A stretch of DNA of 64,000 nt from DAOMNO01 sp035443885 (GTDB lineage Bacteria > Planctomycetota > Phycisphaerae > Phycisphaerales > SM1A02): contig DAOMNO010000008.1 of the NCBI GenBank assembly GCA_035443885.1, positions 62,001 through 126,000 on the forward strand, given 5' to 3'. The position numbers and the translations under genes are program-made. Positions 62,601-64,000 of the stretch are shown one piece after another. Position 1 is the stretch's first letter. Each line of letters starts with the position of its first letter. Below the pieces are notes generated by a model. That model was given only the letters and a program-made list of their open reading frames with translations, was not told the DNA's origin and did no database searches.

Positions 62601-63220
62601 TGCTGGCGGAGCGACAGGTGATGCTGCGCGAGCAGACGCTCGAACTCCACGCAGCAGGCCCCGCTGCGGGCGCGCCGCTTGATCGGCGGCAGCTTATGGA
62701 AGCTCGGCGTTACAGCACGAATCAGGATGAAATCCGCACCGCACTCGAAGAAATCGAACGTAACACGACAGAGCTGATGGAAGCAGCGGTGTTTCGTCAC
62801 GCTCATCGAAGAATGAACGAATGGTCGGAGTTCGCCACGCTTCGCCTTGTGGATGGCGATGTCGGTGTCGCGGTAACCGATCGGCAGCAGCTTATCGCGC
62901 AGACCATCGGCAGGTTGATTGAAGCGCTGGAAGAAGCGGCAACGCCACCTGAAGAGTTTGATGAGGGTCGGCAGGATGAAGAGGGCGAGGGCGATCAGGA
63001 AGGACAGGAAACGCCGCTGATTCCGCCAGTGGCGGAGCTGCGCCTGCTGCGGGGCCTTCAGGAAGAGGTCTATAATCAAACACGGAGCTTGGATGAGCGC
63101 CGCGACCTTGACGCTGCGGACCGCACAGAGCGACTTCGCGACCTTGGCGCGCAGCAGCGCGATTTGCTGGACCTCGGCAGGCAGATGCTCGAGCGATTGC
63201 AGCGGAGAGCGCCTCAATAG
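59696..63220 (+). CDS. Very large coiled-coil membrane protein (DUF4175-like)
   Basis: 1174 residues from the ATG at 59696 (GTG 59687 adds three; no clear ribosome site). It has two N-terminal helices (LVLQRASVVLAWAIGIMLALIALDYLL; LVTLILGSAALLYTF), then another near residue 160 (LTAFFVAATICGAFIFISPASAQ). Residues about 165-540 are beta-rich extracytoplasmic modules. From about 540 to the end it is an almost continuous Gln/Glu/Arg/Ala-rich coiled coil, with a short acidic segment (EGEGDQEGQE) near residue 1100. Probably a long periplasmic fibrous protein acting with the vWA partners. Function unknown. Confidence 0.83.
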   Translation: MNHVIDQLEQIRRRSRAMLVLQRASVVLAWAIGIMLALIALDYLLRLPSAFRLVTLILGSAALLYTFHTRVWSAARFRPSLTQLALRVERVFPAVAGRLASSVEFAAAGVDQTNALAAHSVRETESRLASSGSAMRSIIDPRRTLRDLTAFFVAATICGAFIFISPASAQTGFTRLLLPYSATKWPARTGVESLMNEVVSPGGVHPRGQALPLRARVTRGDASQRVMAHYRLRTAGAFGPWQQALLTQQAAHAGRVHERLIDSSADGIELYFTTQDDETEIESITIVPPPAVRRASVSIAPPEYAAARVPTRDMELGPGLDSRAVTETASLVGSDVELHFTFNKALPVAPEAAHEAWLRRTLGWHEGDLPRFAVDPQDGRRWSLRWTLDQTRALTLDLMDEHGLRNTEPIVYRIEAASDAPPSVTLMKPQADEAVLASAIVPLAAEAQDDVAVSSLAVEARLQRAGDPRVPDMEHQPLWHYGGAETIDSPLARLETSLSLPQLPMKLAEGDVLHVVAVATDNFEQEGEARGPSYSASRRLRIIGELEFATQMRRQLGVVRQNAIRMETLQAELQESISEDGVQPGVERAQAQLTERIAAQREAVEELAQQMERNRLDDRQLESLLQQSRDLLDFAGRAANRATEAIGSPASRSENEAEREAAQQDIAEAQQEVRDELADLIELLDRDEDTWVVTRRLEGLMEEQSRLAEATAQLADRTVGQSLSDLSREDLTELDRIARRQRELRDEARQLIDNLRERAQSMENVDQRAASGMRNAARTGEQRELDRDMQNAAERAAQNQLRAAQQGQQQAAQTMQRMLQEMQETQQARAEQLLRQLASLIESIDRLIFVQENEIVALARAVEDGDFTGRDRSMIRLNQNTQAVAGEARAAGQQSRRIARSLDRAADAQGAAAVALRAEPIDVPAAERAEERSLELLREARALAEELQQQAREDEVRRRREELIASYRVLAERQVMLREQTLELHAAGPAAGAPLDRRQLMEARRYSTNQDEIRTALEEIERNTTELMEAAVFRHAHRRMNEWSEFATLRLVDGDVGVAVTDRQQLIAQTIGRLIEALEEAATPPEEFDEGRQDEEGEGDQEGQETPLIPPVAELRLLRGLQEEVYNQTRSLDERRDLDAADRTERLRDLGAQQRDLLDLGRQMLERLQRRAPQ

Positions 63221-63232
63221 GAAGTACGCGCT

Positions 63233-63937
63233 ATGCAGTACACACGACGAAACCTCACGCGCCACACCGCCCTCGCGACAACAGTTGTTGCTGCGATGCT
63301 TGTGGGCAGCAGCGCGCTCGCGGACGACACCAAAAAGGAACCGCCGCGCGAAACGCCGCCCAGCGCACTGGATGAACTACTTGGCCTTGAAGAAGAAGAG
63401 AAGGAGGCCGGCCGCAGCGCGGAAGAATCCGCAAGGCGGGCTGCGGAGCAGGAACTGCGAAGGCGGCTGACACAGGAAGAGATCAACAACGCGCTGGCAG
63501 AAGCTGTCAGCCAGATGGAACTGAGCGCGGAGCGATTGGCGTCATCGCTTGACCCCGGTCTCGGCACGCAGCGCATTCAGGAAGATGTGCTCGCCAAGCT
63601 CGATCAGCTCATCAATCAGGCAAGGCGGCAGCAAAGTCGGTCTCAATCCGGCTCATCCAGCGCGCAGCAACAGCAGCAGCAACGCCAGCCGCAGCAGGCG
63701 CCAGGCCGCAGGCAGCAACAGCAGCAGGGCGACGAGCGAGGCGGCCAGCCGCAGGAAGGCGACCCGCCACCCATGCAGGAGGGCGACATCAACACCGTGT
63801 TTGAAGAGTCGCGTTCGGAGTGGGGTTCGCTGCCGGAGCGCGTGCGCGACATGCTCTTGCAGGGCAGGCGCGAACGATTCTCCAGCTTGTATGAACAGTT
63901 GACGCGCGAGTATTACCGTCGATTGGCGGAGGATTGA
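63233..63937 (+). CDS. Secreted Gln-rich hypothetical protein
   Basis: 234 residues with a signal peptide ending near GSSALADD. An acidic helical region follows (LDELLGLEEEEKEAGRSAEESARRAAEQELRRRL), then a poly-Gln/Arg low-complexity segment (roughly residues 130-175). A conserved-looking end, EWGSLPERVRDMLLQGRRERFSSLYEQLTREYYRRLAED, is a pattern I associate with small partners of planctomycete vWA operons. Only 12 bases after the coiled-coil gene and 3 before the next start, so clearly in the operon. Confidence 0.78.
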   Translation: MQYTRRNLTRHTALATTVVAAMLVGSSALADDTKKEPPRETPPSALDELLGLEEEEKEAGRSAEESARRAAEQELRRRLTQEEINNALAEAVSQMELSAERLASSLDPGLGTQRIQEDVLAKLDQLINQARRQQSRSQSGSSSAQQQQQQRQPQQAPGRRQQQQQGDERGGQPQEGDPPPMQEGDINTVFEESRSEWGSLPERVRDMLLQGRRERFSSLYEQLTREYYRRLAED

Positions 63938-63940
63938 TTC

Positions 63941-64000
63941 ATGCATCGCCGTGTTCGGGCATCTCTCCTCGCCTCACTCGCCGCGTTTGTGCTGTGTGCG
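63941..64000 (+). CDS. Start of a further secreted or membrane protein (truncated by window end)
   Basis: Twenty codons are visible from an ATG with GGAGGA seven bases upstream: MHRRVRASLLASLAAFVLCA, a signal peptide or lipoprotein-like leader. Next gene of the same operon; product unknown. Confidence 0.75.
   Translation, partial: MHRRVRASLLASLAAFVLCA

Overview
The window looks like GC-rich chromosomal DNA from a planctomycete, most likely of the Phycisphaerae type. The grounds are four secreted proteins ending in a dockerin-like module (DLNxDGxVDVxDLLxLLGxWG at the very C-terminus), a YidC with a long basic tail, a MoxR/DUF58/BatA-like operon with very large coiled-coil proteins, and type II secretion genes of divergent, fused architecture. 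No rRNA, phage, integron or CRISPR array was seen.

Layout. 1-421 is the 3' end of a glutamate-1-semialdehyde aminomutase gene. 422-924 is non-coding, with two related structured elements and a terminator, ahead of a secreted FG-GAP beta-propeller/dockerin gene (925-2793). From about 30.4 kb down to 3.1 kb almost everything is on the minus strand. Read in the direction of transcription this is a metallophosphoesterase, yidC-mnmE (overlapping), lepA, a truncated globin, then a type II secretion/type IV pilus-like operon: gspF-G-H-I-J-K, a PilM-PilN (GspL-like) fusion, a PilO/GspM plus PilP/GspC-like fusion, a 3772-residue secretin and a lipoprotein. No gspE ATPase or prepilin peptidase gene is present.

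30.5-37.4 kb holds small conserved genes (SUI1/YciH, an ACT-domain protein, a small hypothetical), a MacB/FtsX-type permease, a beta-helix secreted protein, a HAF-repeat dockerin protein and an ABC ATPase. 37.5-39.6 kb is a chromosome-segregation locus: parB with four parS sites, one of them inside a cytosolic histidine kinase gene. An AT-hook protein gene follows. Then comes a flagellar filament-cap module (sigma-28-like promoter, a small ORF, a very large fliD, and fliS), a membrane protein and two more secreted dockerin proteins (a WD40/TolB-like propeller and a GDSL hydrolase). 48.7-52.8 kb contains tRNA-Glu(CTC), an RNase Z-like gene, dnaA, a non-coding stretch with DnaA boxes that is a candidate oriC, and mutM with a TTG start. 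52.9 kb to the end is a MoxR-DUF58-BatA-vWA operon with a 1174-residue coiled-coil membrane protein, continuing past the window.

yidC-mnmE, parB/parS and dnaA all lie within 26 kb, which is consistent with an origin-proximal location. The most striking object is the secretin. It carries about 39 tandem N-type periplasmic domains where ordinary GspD proteins have three or four, implying a giant periplasmic tube built by an otherwise compact secretion operon.
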